Source: JANNGZ01 sp031404155 (GTDB lineage: Bacteria > Pseudomonadota > Gammaproteobacteria > Burkholderiales > Burkholderiaceae_C). Taken from it: DNA of 46,827 nucleotides. A program made the translations under genes and the position numbers. The notes under the pieces were generated by a model. It had not been told where the DNA came from. It saw only the letters and a list, made by a program, of their open reading frames with translations, and made no database searches. Location: NCBI GenBank assembly GCA_031404155.1, contig JANNGZ010000248.1, positions 1 through 46,827 of the forward strand, written 5' to 3'. Below, in pieces: positions 38,756 through 46,826 of the stretch. Position 1 is the first letter of the stretch. Each line of letters begins with the position of its first letter.

Positions 38756-38817
38756 GCCTGACCGGTCCGCTTGACCGGTCCCGCTTGACCGGAGCGCTTG
38801 ACGGGAGCGCCTGACCC
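38756..38817. repeat. 13-14 bp tandem repeat between lipoprotein gene and pgsA
   Basis: About four and a half copies of a unit like gcttgaccggtcc: starts at 38756, 38769, 38783, 38796 and 38809. Copies 1-3 carry ccgg, copy 4 cggg, and the last is partial. It fills the middle of the 161-base gap upstream of pgsA. Confidence 0.85.
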
Positions 38818-38855
38818 AGGTGCATCGGCCGCGGGCTGCGGCGCGCCGAGGGCGC

Positions 38856-39362
38856 TCAGTTGTCGAGCACGCGCGGCTTGAAGCGCCGGTTGTCGTCGAA
38901 CAGAAAGACTTCGCTGTAGCGCCAGGGCTTGGGCAGGTGCGACACGTCGCCGAAGGGCGCGGCACGCTTGATGGCGTCGATCGCAATCTGCACCGTGTCC
39001 TTCGCCTGCGAAGGCGTGCGCTGCACGCTGATGCGCTGCACGCTGCCGTCGGCGTTGAGGTCCACCTCCAGCACCGGAATCGCCAGAAGCGGGTCGGGCG
39101 TCGGGCCGCTGTAGGTGGTGGCCGGGTTCGCCGCCACCAGCCGCTGCGCCGCCCGCAGCTTGTAGTCGTCCCAGCTGCGCGCCCGCGGCAGTTGTGCGCT
39201 CGGCGCGGGTGGCCGCGGTGTGGCGAGCGGTGGCGCGCTCGGCACCGGGCTCGACGGTGAAACCGGCGGCCGCGGCGGCGCGCAGGCCACCAGGCCGAGG
39301 CTCAAAAGTGCAATCGCGCGGCAGGCGTGTGCACGCCAGCTTGCGCAGTCAATGTAGGGCAC
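38856..39362 (-). CDS. Small proline-rich lipoprotein, TonB-C-like
   Basis: 168 residues from a GTG at 39362, inside the end of uvrC (14-base overlap); no better start is available. A hydrophobic segment ends in a lipobox LVAC with C27. Then comes a Pro/Ser-rich stretch (28-60) and a globular part with IPVLEVDLNADGSVQRISVQRTPSQAKDTVQIAIDAIKRAAPF. The DGSV...A..AI...PF pattern is like the TonB C-terminal fold, so it may be an envelope protein with such a domain. No function is known to me. Confidence 0.75.
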   Translation of the reverse strand: MPYIDCASWRAHACRAIALLSLGLVACAPPRPPVSPSSPVPSAPPLATPRPPAPSAQLPRARSWDDYKLRAAQRLVAANPATTYSGPTPDPLLAIPVLEVDLNADGSVQRISVQRTPSQAKDTVQIAIDAIKRAAPFGDVSHLPKPWRYSEVFLFDDNRRFKPRVLDN

Positions 39363-41457
39363 GGTAGATCTCCTCGGCGAGTAGTTTGGATATGCCGTCG
39401 ACGCTTGCCAGCTCGTCGATGCTTGCATTGCTCACCCCGCGCACGCCACCAAAGCGTTGCAGCAGGCGTGCTCGTTTTTTGGCGCCGATGCCGGCGATTT
39501 CTTCGAGCCGGCTGCCGCCGGTGCGGATGCTCGCACGGCGCGCGCGCATGCCGGTGATCGCAAATCGGTGCGCCTCGTCGCGGATCTGCGCCACCAGCAT
39601 CAGCGCCGCGGAATCGTGCCGCAGCGTCAGCTTCTCGCGCCCGTCGGCAAACACCAGTTCTTCCAGGCCGACCTTGCGGCCCTCGCCCTTCTCGACGCCG
39701 ACGATGCTCGCCACGTCCAGGCCGAGCTCCGCGAACACCTCGCGCGCCACGCCCACCTGGCCGCGCCCACCGTCGATCAGCACCAGGTCGGGCATGCGCA
39801 CGCCACCGGTGGCCACGCCCTCGGCGAGCTTGCTGTAGCGGCGGGTGAGCACCTGCCGCATCGCGGCATAGTCGTCACCCGGGGTGACGCCGGCAATATT
39901 GAAACGGCGGTACTGCGCGGATTGCATCTGGTGGTTTTCGAAGACCACGCAGCTTGCCTGAGTCGCCTCGCCAGCGGTGTGGCTGACATCGAAACATTCA
40001 ATTCGCAACGTGTCCAAGTCGACCGATTCGAGCGCCAATGCATCGGCCAGCGCACGGGTGCGCTCGCGCTGCGAACCTTCTTCCGCGAGCAGGCGAGCCA
40101 GCGCAATCTCCGCCCCTTTCACCGTCATTTCGAGCCAGATGCGCCGCTGTTCGCGCGGCTGATTCTGGGCGCTCACCTTGCTGCCGCTGGCCTGCATCAA
40201 GGCCTGCAGCAGCGCGGCATCTACCAGGTGGCTGGTCACCAGCGACGGCGGCACCGCATTGCCGAGGTAATGCTGCGCGATTAAGGCTTCGAGCACCTGC
40301 TGCTCGGGGTCGCGCAGCACGGCCAGCTCTTCGGAATCGTCGACGAGCAAGGCGGTGGCCTCCTCGACATGGCTCGGAAAGTAGGCGCGGTCGCCGAGGT
40401 GCCGGCCGCCACGCACCATCGCCAGATTCACACACGCGCGCCCGCCCTGCACCCGCACCGCAAGGATGTCGACGTCCTTGTCGCCGGCCGACTGGCTGCT
40501 CTCGTCCACCGACTGCTGGTGCAGCACACGCGACAAGGCCTCGATCTGGTTGCGCAACTCGGCCGCGCGTTCGTACTCCAGCGCGTCGGCGTGCGCCATC
40601 ATCCGCGCCTGAAGTTCGTCGAGCACGTCCTCGGTCTGGCCGAGCAGGAAGCGCTCGGTGTCGGCCACGTCGCGGGCATAGTCGCCGGCCGAGATGAAGC
40701 CGACGCAAGGGCCCGAGCAGCGGCGGATCTGGTAGAGCAGGCAAGGCCGGCTGCGGTTGGCGAACACGGTGTCTTCGCAGGTACGCAGGCGGAACACTTT
40801 CTGGATCAGCTGGATCGACTCCTTCACCGCCCAGGCGCCGGGGTAGGGGCCGAAGTAGCGGTTGCGTTTGTCGACCGCGCCGCGGTAGTACGCCACGCGC
40901 GGAAAGCGTGTCGAGGGCGGGCCGCCCTCGGCCGACGCTGCGCGCTTGCCGCTGTCCGAAGCGTTGCCGGTGATCTTCAGGTACGGATAACTCTTGTCGT
41001 CGCGGAACAGGATGTTGAACTTCGGGTTCAGCGTCTTGATCAGGTTGTTCTCGAGCAGCAGCGCTTCGGCCTCGCTGCGCACCACCGTGGTTTCCAGCCG
41101 CGCGATGCGCGAAATCATCAAGCCGATGCGGGTGCCGCCATGGTCCTTGTGGAAGTAGCTCGACACGCGCCGCTTCAGGTTGCGCGCCTTGCCCACGTAG
41201 AGCACCGCGCCGGCGGCGTCGAAGTAGCGGTAGACGCCGGGGCGCGCGGGCAAGGCGGCCACCTCCGCGAGCAGGCGCTCGCGGGCGGCGCTGGCGTCGA
41301 CCACGTCGCCTGATTTGCCTTCGTCGCTTGTCTCGCCCGCGTGCTGCGCGACACGCGAGTCGCCCGCGTCGCCGCCGGCCGGTGCGGGGTTGGCCGGCGC
41401 AGCGCCTGGCTCGGGCAGAGGCTGGTTGTCGCGGGGTGGGCTTGGCGCTGGCGGCAT
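39349..41457 (-). CDS. uvrC: Excinuclease ABC subunit C
   Basis: 702 residues. The GIY-YIG nuclease domain starts near residue 74 (GVYRYFD...VLYVGKARNLKRRVSSYF); a UVR segment (ARMMAHADALEYERAAELRNQIEAL), the RNase H-like C-terminal nuclease (IECFDVSHTAGEATQASCVVF, DLVLIDGGRGQ) and a helix-hairpin-helix end follow. It cuts both sides of DNA lesions in nucleotide excision repair. From the ATG at 41457 the first 55-60 residues are Pro/Ala/Gly-rich and not part of the known fold, so the true start may be further in (for example the GTG in DVVDASA). It is divergent from earP, 34 bases away. Confidence 0.95.
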   Translation of the reverse strand: MPPAPSPPRDNQPLPEPGAAPANPAPAGGDAGDSRVAQHAGETSDEGKSGDVVDASAARERLLAEVAALPARPGVYRYFDAAGAVLYVGKARNLKRRVSSYFHKDHGGTRIGLMISRIARLETTVVRSEAEALLLENNLIKTLNPKFNILFRDDKSYPYLKITGNASDSGKRAASAEGGPPSTRFPRVAYYRGAVDKRNRYFGPYPGAWAVKESIQLIQKVFRLRTCEDTVFANRSRPCLLYQIRRCSGPCVGFISAGDYARDVADTERFLLGQTEDVLDELQARMMAHADALEYERAAELRNQIEALSRVLHQQSVDESSQSAGDKDVDILAVRVQGGRACVNLAMVRGGRHLGDRAYFPSHVEEATALLVDDSEELAVLRDPEQQVLEALIAQHYLGNAVPPSLVTSHLVDAALLQALMQASGSKVSAQNQPREQRRIWLEMTVKGAEIALARLLAEEGSQRERTRALADALALESVDLDTLRIECFDVSHTAGEATQASCVVFENHQMQSAQYRRFNIAGVTPGDDYAAMRQVLTRRYSKLAEGVATGGVRMPDLVLIDGGRGQVGVAREVFAELGLDVASIVGVEKGEGRKVGLEELVFADGREKLTLRHDSAALMLVAQIRDEAHRFAITGMRARRASIRTGGSRLEEIAGIGAKKRARLLQRFGGVRGVSNASIDELASVDGISKLLAEEIYRALH

Positions 41458-41479
41458 GGGAGCGTGATTCTGCCGTCCC

Positions 41480-41485
41480 GATAAT
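41480..41485 (+). promoter_or_regulatory. earP -10 box, leaderless geometry
   Basis: GATAAT then six G/C bases (cgcccg) then the earP ATG; nearly the same arrangement as yhbY. On the other strand CAGAAT (41467-41472) lies nine bases before the uvrC ATG, so two promoters would be packed into the 34-base gap. Confidence 0.55.
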
Positions 41486-41491
41486 CGCCCG

Positions 41492-42604
41492 ATGGCCGCG
41501 CCGTTGCACTGGGACATCTTCTGCCGCGTCGTGGACAACTACGGCGATGTCGGTGTCAGCTGGCGCCTGGCTGCCGACCTCGCCTCGCGTGGCGAGTCCG
41601 TGCGGCTCTGGCTCGACGACCCGAGCGCGCTGGCCTGGATGGCGCCCGGGGGCGTTGCCGGCATCGAGGTGCTGACCTGGCGCGAGCCGGGGCTCGATGT
41701 GGAGACCGCCGGGTTGGAACCGGCCGACGTGGTGATCGAAACCTTCGGCTGCGACCCGCCGGAGACATTCATCGCGTGCATGGCGCGGCGTGCCACCGCG
41801 CCGGTTTGGATCAACCTCGAATACCTGAGCGCCGAGCCTTATGTCGAGCGCTCGCATGGCCTGCCGTCCCCGGTGCTCAGCGGGCCGGGGCGCGGGCTGA
41901 CCAAGTGGTTCTTCTACCCCGGATTCAACCCGCGCACCGGGGGCCTGCTGCGTGAACCGCACCTGCTGACGCAGCGCAGCGCCTTCGACCGCGACGCCTG
42001 GCTCGGCGGTCTCGGCCTGCAACGCCGAAGCGCTGAGCGTGTGGTGAGCCTGTTTGCCTATGCCAGCGCACCGTTTCGTGAGCTGGTGGCGCAACTGGAC
42101 CGGGCCAGCGAGCCGCCAACGCTGTTGCTGCTGGCCGCGGGCAGTGCACAGGCGGGCTTCCTTGCGCAAATGCAAGCTGTGCCGTCAAGCAGCCGCCTGC
42201 GCGTGCATGCGATGCCCTGGCTCAGCCAGACCAACTTCGACCGCCTGCTCTGGAGCAGCGAGCTCAACTTCGTGCGTGGCGAAGACTCGCTGGTGCGCGC
42301 CCTTTGGGCCGGCGCACCCTTTGTCTGGCAGACCTACCCACAACGCAGCGGTGTGCACGCGAAGAAGATCGGCGCGATGCTTGATTGCATGCTCGACGGC
42401 TCTGCGTTGCAGCACGCGCCGCCTGTGGTTTTCAGCGGCGCGCTGCGCGCGCTCTGGTTGGCCTGGAACGGCCTGGCGCCGTGGCCTTCGCGGCCGCCCG
42501 AGCCTCAAGCGTGGCGGGCGCAAAGCCAGGCCTGGTGCGGCCACCTCACGGCCCAACCCGACCTGGCCACCCAGCTGCTCGGCTTTGTGGCCCAAAAACG
42601 CTAG
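41492..42604 (+). CDS. earP: EF-P arginine-32 rhamnosyltransferase EarP
   Basis: 370 residues. WDIFCRVVDNYGDVGVSWRLAADL gives the catalytic-region aspartates D15 and D19. The C-terminal half has the nucleotide-sugar site region LNFVRGEDSLVRALWAGAPFVWQTYPQ (E264 and D265) and HAKKI. EarP transfers rhamnose from dTDP-rhamnose to Arg32 of EF-P, which the next gene carries. efp follows after 236 bases on the same strand. No ribosome-binding site is seen. Confidence 0.95.
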   Translation: MAAPLHWDIFCRVVDNYGDVGVSWRLAADLASRGESVRLWLDDPSALAWMAPGGVAGIEVLTWREPGLDVETAGLEPADVVIETFGCDPPETFIACMARRATAPVWINLEYLSAEPYVERSHGLPSPVLSGPGRGLTKWFFYPGFNPRTGGLLREPHLLTQRSAFDRDAWLGGLGLQRRSAERVVSLFAYASAPFRELVAQLDRASEPPTLLLLAAGSAQAGFLAQMQAVPSSSRLRVHAMPWLSQTNFDRLLWSSELNFVRGEDSLVRALWAGAPFVWQTYPQRSGVHAKKIGAMLDCMLDGSALQHAPPVVFSGALRALWLAWNGLAPWPSRPPEPQAWRAQSQAWCGHLTAQPDLATQLLGFVAQKR

Positions 42605-42840
42605 AATCCAGGGCTTCGCACGGGCGCCAGCCGGCATCGGCCAGCGCCACGCAAACCGCTCGGAACTCGCTGAATGCGGCAGGCACCACGCGCGTCATGG
42701 CGAGACCCGGCGCCGGTGCGGCGCCAGGCCCGCATCGGCCAAGGGCATGCCAACCGGACATGCAGGCTGCGCCGGGAAGCCAGGCAGGTCGAGCCGCTGC
42801 AAGTCACTCTTTTCAATCGCAAACTCCTTCGGAACCCGCA
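42605..42840 (+). promoter_or_regulatory. earP-efp intergenic leader with direct repeat
   Basis: 236 bases without a gene. A TAGAAT overlaps the earP stop codon (42602-42607) and could be the efp -10. A 20-21 base imperfect direct repeat, gcgccag then c/gccgcatcggcca, occurs at 42624-42643 and 42721-42741. Self-complementary ggcgcc sites lie before the second copy. No coding signal is seen. Confidence 0.5.
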
Positions 42841-43392
42841 ATGAAACTCGCTCAGGAAATCCGCGCCGGCAACGTGATCATGCAGGGCAAGGACCCGATG
42901 GTCGTGCTCAAGACCGAATACAGCCGTGGTGGCCGCGGTGCCGCCACGGTGCGCATCAAGATGAAGAACCTGCTCAACGGCGGCGGCGCCGAGGTGGTGT
43001 TCAAGGCCGACGACAAGATGGACCAGGTCATCCTCGACAAGAAGGACTGCACCTACTCCTACTTTGCCGACCCGATGTACGCCTTCATGGACGCCGAGTA
43101 CAACCAGTTCGAGGTCGAAACCGAGAACAAGGGGGACGCGCACAACTACCTCGCAGACGGCATGCCGGTCGAAGTGGTGTTCTACGACGGCAAGGCGATC
43201 TCGCTCGAGCTGCCGACCACCGTGGTGCGCGAGGTGAGCACCGAACCCGCAGTCAAGGGCGACACCTCGGGCAAGGTGATGAAGCCGGCCAAGATCGCCA
43301 CCGGCTTCGAGATCGCGGTGCCGCTGTTCGTTGAGAACGGCGACAAGATCGAGATCGATACCCGCACCCATGAGTACCGCAAACGGGTGTGA
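42841..43392 (+). CDS. efp: Translation elongation factor P, EarP-type (Arg32)
   Basis: 183 residues in three beta-barrel domains. The tip of domain I reads YSRGGRGAA with arginine at position 32, the residue rhamnosylated by EarP (other bacteria use Lys34). EF-P rescues ribosomes stalled at polyproline. The C-terminal IEIDTRTHEYRKRV is typical. The ATG is set by homology; an open frame runs upstream through the leader but is not coding. A strong terminator follows. Confidence 0.97.
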   Translation: MKLAQEIRAGNVIMQGKDPMVVLKTEYSRGGRGAATVRIKMKNLLNGGGAEVVFKADDKMDQVILDKKDCTYSYFADPMYAFMDAEYNQFEVETENKGDAHNYLADGMPVEVVFYDGKAISLELPTTVVREVSTEPAVKGDTSGKVMKPAKIATGFEIAVPLFVENGDKIEIDTRTHEYRKRV

Positions 43393-43422
43393 CGCCTGCG
43401 GCCGATAACCAGAAACGATAGC

Positions 43423-43455
43423 GGGCGCCTTCGGGCGCCCTTTCTTTCTTTTTGG
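43423..43455 (+). terminator. Intrinsic terminator of efp
   Basis: gggcgcc (43423-43429), a TTCG loop, ggcgccc (43434-43440) and a long T/C run with TTTTT. It begins 31 bases after the efp stop. Confidence 0.93.
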
Positions 43456-43500
43456 GGCTCGGGTTTTGGTCCGAACAATGGTTTGCGGCACCATCCCCCC

Positions 43501-44481
43501 ATGAGCTTCGATTTCGACGCCGCGGTGGTCGCGCCGTTTCGCATGCAGCCCGGGCTGCGCCGCCTGGCGCCGGGCGCGGTGCAGCTCACGCCCTCGCGGC
43601 CGGGCACACGCCACCTGCGCGAGAAGCTCGCGGTATTCGCGGCCTACCCCGAGCGTTCGCTGCTGCAACGCGCGGGCTTCGATGCCACGCCGGCCTTGCA
43701 TGCCCTGGCGCGCCACGCCGCGCAGGAGCACCCCCATGCGCTCGCCTTCGACGGTGGGTTGCGGCTTCACGCGCCCCAGCTCGGCTGGGCGGTGGACGGC
43801 GAGCAGGTGTTTGCCACCGACGGCCCGATCGAGCAGAACGAAGGCCGTGGCGAGCTGCCCGAGGTCGGCGACGTGTTGCGCGCGCTGCCTTCGCCCTGGC
43901 GCTTCGGCGCCCTGCTCGCCCTCGCCTTCGAAGAAGACTTCGCCGTCCTCGACGCGCGCGACGCCACGGTGCCCTGGCTCGCGGTGGCCCTGCCCTCGCA
44001 CTGGGCGCCCGAGAGCAAGGTTGGCCTGCCCTTCGCGCAGGTGCACGCGCCGGTGGCCGACAGCGCCTTGTTGCTGCGCGCCGCCAGTTCGCTTGCGCAG
44101 TTGCTCACCGGCAGCGAACGCTGGGAGCGTTTTGTCTGGCAGGTGACGAACCAGCCGCGCCTGCACACCCACCCGCTGGCCTTCGGCCGCGAACCCTGGG
44201 CGCTCGACCTCTTCGAGCAGCGCGACGCGCCCGGCGCCTGGTTTCGCAGCGAGCGCCAGACCTTCATTCCGCTGCCGAGCCATGCCCAGGCCGTGTTCAC
44301 GATCCATATCGACGTGCAGCCGCTGCACCAGGCGGTGGCCGACCCGGCAAGAGCGAACAAGCTGCACGACGCGGTGGCCTCGATGAGCGACGCGGTGCTC
44401 GAGTACCGCAACCTGCACACCGCACGGGGCGCCCTGCTGGCCTGGCTGCAAGCGCGTGCCGGGGCTGCCGCCAGCGCATGA
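43501..44481 (+). CDS. DUF3445 family, haem-dependent oxidative N-demethylase-like
   Basis: 326 residues. I recognise the DUF3445 pattern: an N-terminal FRMQPGLRRLAPG, the central SPWRFGALLALAFEEDFAVLD, FAQVHAPVADS and NQPRLHTHPLAF, and the diagnostic RSERQTFIPLPSHAQAVFTIHIDVQPL. Members include the haem-dependent subunit of dimethylamine-type N-demethylases; others are uncharacterised, so the substrate is open. The ATG at 43501 lacks a ribosome-binding site; a TTG at 43483 is an alternative. Its stop overlaps the mnmC ATG as ATGA. Confidence 0.78.
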   Translation: MSFDFDAAVVAPFRMQPGLRRLAPGAVQLTPSRPGTRHLREKLAVFAAYPERSLLQRAGFDATPALHALARHAAQEHPHALAFDGGLRLHAPQLGWAVDGEQVFATDGPIEQNEGRGELPEVGDVLRALPSPWRFGALLALAFEEDFAVLDARDATVPWLAVALPSHWAPESKVGLPFAQVHAPVADSALLLRAASSLAQLLTGSERWERFVWQVTNQPRLHTHPLAFGREPWALDLFEQRDAPGAWFRSERQTFIPLPSHAQAVFTIHIDVQPLHQAVADPARANKLHDAVASMSDAVLEYRNLHTARGALLAWLQARAGAAASA

Positions 44482-46586
44482 AAACCGCGCCCGTTGTGCC
44501 GGCGCGGATCGTGCGCGACAACGAAGGCATTCCGGTTTCCGAGCCCTACGGCGACCGCTATCACGCGCGTGACGGCGCGCTCGCCCAAGCCCGCCATGTC
44601 TTCATCGCCGGCAACGGCCTGCCTACGCGCTGGCAGGGCCGCGAGCGCTTCACGATCCTCGAAACCGGCTTCGGCCTCGGCCACAACTTTCTCGCCACCT
44701 GGCAGGCCTGGCGGCGGGACCCGCAACGCTGTGAGCAACTGGTGTTCCTGTCGCTGGACAAACACCCGCCGCGGCGCGAGACGCTGGCCGAATTTCATTC
44801 GGCGTTGCATGAGGACCCGGTGGCCTCGGCCGACACGGCCGAGCGTGCCTCGGGCATCGCCGCGCTTTCGCGCGAACTCATCGGCGCCTGGCCACCGCTG
44901 AGCCACAACCTGCACCAGCTGCATTTCGACGGCGGCCGGGTGCGCCTGATGCTCGCGTTCGGCGACGCGTTGCCGTGGTTGCGCGAACTGGTCGCGCGCG
45001 CCGACGTGTTTTATCTCGACGGCTTTGCACCCGCGCACAACCCGGCGATCTGGTCGCACGATGTGTTCGCCGCCCTGGCCCGCCTGGCCGCGCGCGACGC
45101 CAGCGCCGCCACCTGGTGCCTCGCGCGCGAGGTGCACGACGGCCTCGCCGCCGCCGGCTTTGTGGTCTCGCGCGCGCCGGGCCTGGGCAGCCGGCGCGAG
45201 ATGACGGTGGCCCAGTTCGCGCCGCGCTTCATGCCCCAGCACGCGGTGGCGCGGCGGCTTGCCACGCGGGCGCCGCAGCCGGTGGTGGTGCTCGGCGCGG
45301 GCCTGGCGGGCGCCGCATGCGCGGCGGCGTTCGCGCGCCACGGGGTGCCCTGCACCGTGCTCGACCGCCAGAGCGCGCCGGCGTGCGAAACCTCGGGCAA
45401 CCCGGCCGGCCTGTTCCACGGCATCGTGACGCCGGACGACGGCCTGCACGCCCGCTTCAATCGCGCCGCGTCGCTCTTCGCTGCGCGTTGCATTGCGCAG
45501 CAGTTGCGCAGTGGCCTCGGGGCGGATGAGACGCAGGGGACGGCGCAGGGCACTGCGCAGGGCATTGCGCAGGGCATTGCGCAGGATCAGGTGCAGGGCG
45601 CCGTGAAAGGTGCGCTGCGGGTCGAAACGCATAGCAGCTGCGCGGAGATGCAGGCCCTGATCGACCGGCTCGGCCTGCCCGCTGAATTTGTTCGGGCACT
45701 TGATGCGCGCGACGCCCCCGCGATCAGCGGCCTGCCGCTGCGCGACCCCGCCTGGTTCTACCCCACGGGCGGCTGGGTGGACCCGGCGGCGCTTTGTGCG
45801 GCATGGCTGCGCGCACCGAGCATTGAGTTCCGCGGCGGCTGCGCGGTCGCCCGCATCGAGCGCAGCGCGGGGCGCTGGCGCCTGTTCGATGCCGACGATC
45901 ATTTGCTCGCCGAAGCCGCCACCCTGGTGCTGGCGAATGCGCAGGACAGCTTGCGGCTGCTCGGCCAGCCCCCCTGGCCCTTGCAATCGCTGCGTGGCCA
46001 GGCCACGCAGGTCGCGCCCGGCGTCATCACCGGCATGCGTCTCCCGGTGGCCGGCAACGGCTACCTGATACCGCTGCCCGACGGCACGGTGCTTTGCGGC
46101 GCCAGCTCCCACGAGAGCGACGCCGAAACGCAAGCCCGCGACGCCGACCGCGCGCAGAACCTGCAGCGCGCGGCACAACTCGCCGGCCTCGATGTCATCG
46201 CGCCCGCAGCGGTACTGAACGAGCGTGTCGGCTGGCGCCTTGCCGCCACCGACCGCCTGCCGGTCGTCGGCGCGGTGCCCGCGTTCGAGGCCGCGCTTGA
46301 CGCGTCGGTCGACCCGACGCGGGAGCCCCCAGCAGGGCGCGGCGTCGAACGCGCGGGCGCGTCCAAAGCCGCGGCACGACGCGACCAGCCACGCTTCATC
46401 CCGCGCGAGCCGGGCCTCTTTGTCTGCACCGCGCTCGGTTCCCGCGGCATTGCCTGGAGCCCGCTCGCCGGGGAACTGGTGGCCGCGTGGGCCACCGGCG
46501 CGCCGCTGCCGCTGGAGGCCAGCCTGGTCGATGCGGTGGACCCGGCGCGCTTCATCGCGCGAGCGGCCCGCTCGGCGGCGAGTTGA
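44478..46586 (+). CDS. mnmC: Bifunctional tRNA-modifying enzyme MnmC
   Basis: 702 residues. The N-terminal half is a SAM methyltransferase (TILETGFGLGHNFLATW, VFYLDGFAPAHNPAIWS); the C-terminal half, from about residue 267, is an FAD-dependent oxidoreductase of the DAAO fold (VVVLGAGLAGAACAAAFARHG, ETSGNPAGLFHG, VCTALGSRGIAWSPLAGELVA). Together they turn cmnm5U34 of certain tRNAs into mnm5U34. The oxidoreductase half carries a TAQG repeat insert and, near residues 608-640, an unconserved PTREPPAGRGVERAGASK stretch; both look like in-frame insertions. The start overlaps the previous gene. The very long open frame upstream is a shadow. Confidence 0.94.
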   Translation: MKTAPVVPARIVRDNEGIPVSEPYGDRYHARDGALAQARHVFIAGNGLPTRWQGRERFTILETGFGLGHNFLATWQAWRRDPQRCEQLVFLSLDKHPPRRETLAEFHSALHEDPVASADTAERASGIAALSRELIGAWPPLSHNLHQLHFDGGRVRLMLAFGDALPWLRELVARADVFYLDGFAPAHNPAIWSHDVFAALARLAARDASAATWCLAREVHDGLAAAGFVVSRAPGLGSRREMTVAQFAPRFMPQHAVARRLATRAPQPVVVLGAGLAGAACAAAFARHGVPCTVLDRQSAPACETSGNPAGLFHGIVTPDDGLHARFNRAASLFAARCIAQQLRSGLGADETQGTAQGTAQGIAQGIAQDQVQGAVKGALRVETHSSCAEMQALIDRLGLPAEFVRALDARDAPAISGLPLRDPAWFYPTGGWVDPAALCAAWLRAPSIEFRGGCAVARIERSAGRWRLFDADDHLLAEAATLVLANAQDSLRLLGQPPWPLQSLRGQATQVAPGVITGMRLPVAGNGYLIPLPDGTVLCGASSHESDAETQARDADRAQNLQRAAQLAGLDVIAPAAVLNERVGWRLAATDRLPVVGAVPAFEAALDASVDPTREPPAGRGVERAGASKAAARRDQPRFIPREPGLFVCTALGSRGIAWSPLAGELVAAWATGAPLPLEASLVDAVDPARFIARAARSAAS
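45531..45611 (+). repeat. 12-bp in-frame tandem repeat in mnmC
   Basis: A unit of four codons, a threonine or isoleucine codon followed by gcg cag ggc, is repeated about four times with degenerate copies on both sides, giving TAQG/IAQG repeats. Position 45531 is in frame and every full unit is 12 bases, so the frame is kept when copies are gained or lost. Confidence 0.92.
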
Positions 46587-46736
46587 TCCCACGTGCACTT
46601 GACGAACTGCGCCGGCCGCCCGCCATGCTGAGCCGTCCCCGGCGGTCCTTTTGGAAGGGCGACGAACCACGACTCCGGACAGAGCGAAGCCGGCTGTGGC
46701 GGTGTGTGCAGCGAAGTAAAGACACCGTTGTGTTTG
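46587..46736. other. Non-coding segment between mnmC and transposase end
   Basis: 150 bases between the mnmC stop and the transposase stop. A bulged hairpin can form at 46667-46699 (ccac...ccgg with ccgg...gtgg). This stretch may include the right end of the insertion element; I cannot place its border. Confidence 0.4.
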
Positions 46737-46826
46737 TCAAGCAGCGGCAGGCTTTCGATGTTTGGGATCGAAGGGCTTTCCTGATCTGAGGACCCCGTAT
46801 GCGATGGCCAGCAGCTTGTGCATGCA
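46737..46826 (-). mobile_element. IS110-family transposase, C-terminal fragment
   Basis: On the minus strand the last 29 codons of a protein enter from beyond the window: MHKLLAIAYGVLRSGKPFDP and then KHRKPAAA and a stop (46739-46737). The KLL-IAYGVL-SGKPFDP ending is one I associate with IS110/IS116/IS902 transposases. Too little is visible to tell the IS110 from the IS1111 subgroup or to say whether the element is whole. Confidence 0.65.

Noticed and set aside
38756..38817. CRISPR-like array
   Set aside because: Units are contiguous 13-14 bp tandem copies with no spacers and no cas genes nearby.
43767..46670. A 967-codon minus-strand frame opposite the DUF3445 gene and mnmC
   Set aside because: Both genes beneath it show clear family motifs; the antisense frame has none.
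46487..46789. A 100-codon plus-strand frame over the mnmC end and IS flank
   Set aside because: Out of frame with mnmC and opposite the transposase end; no family pattern.
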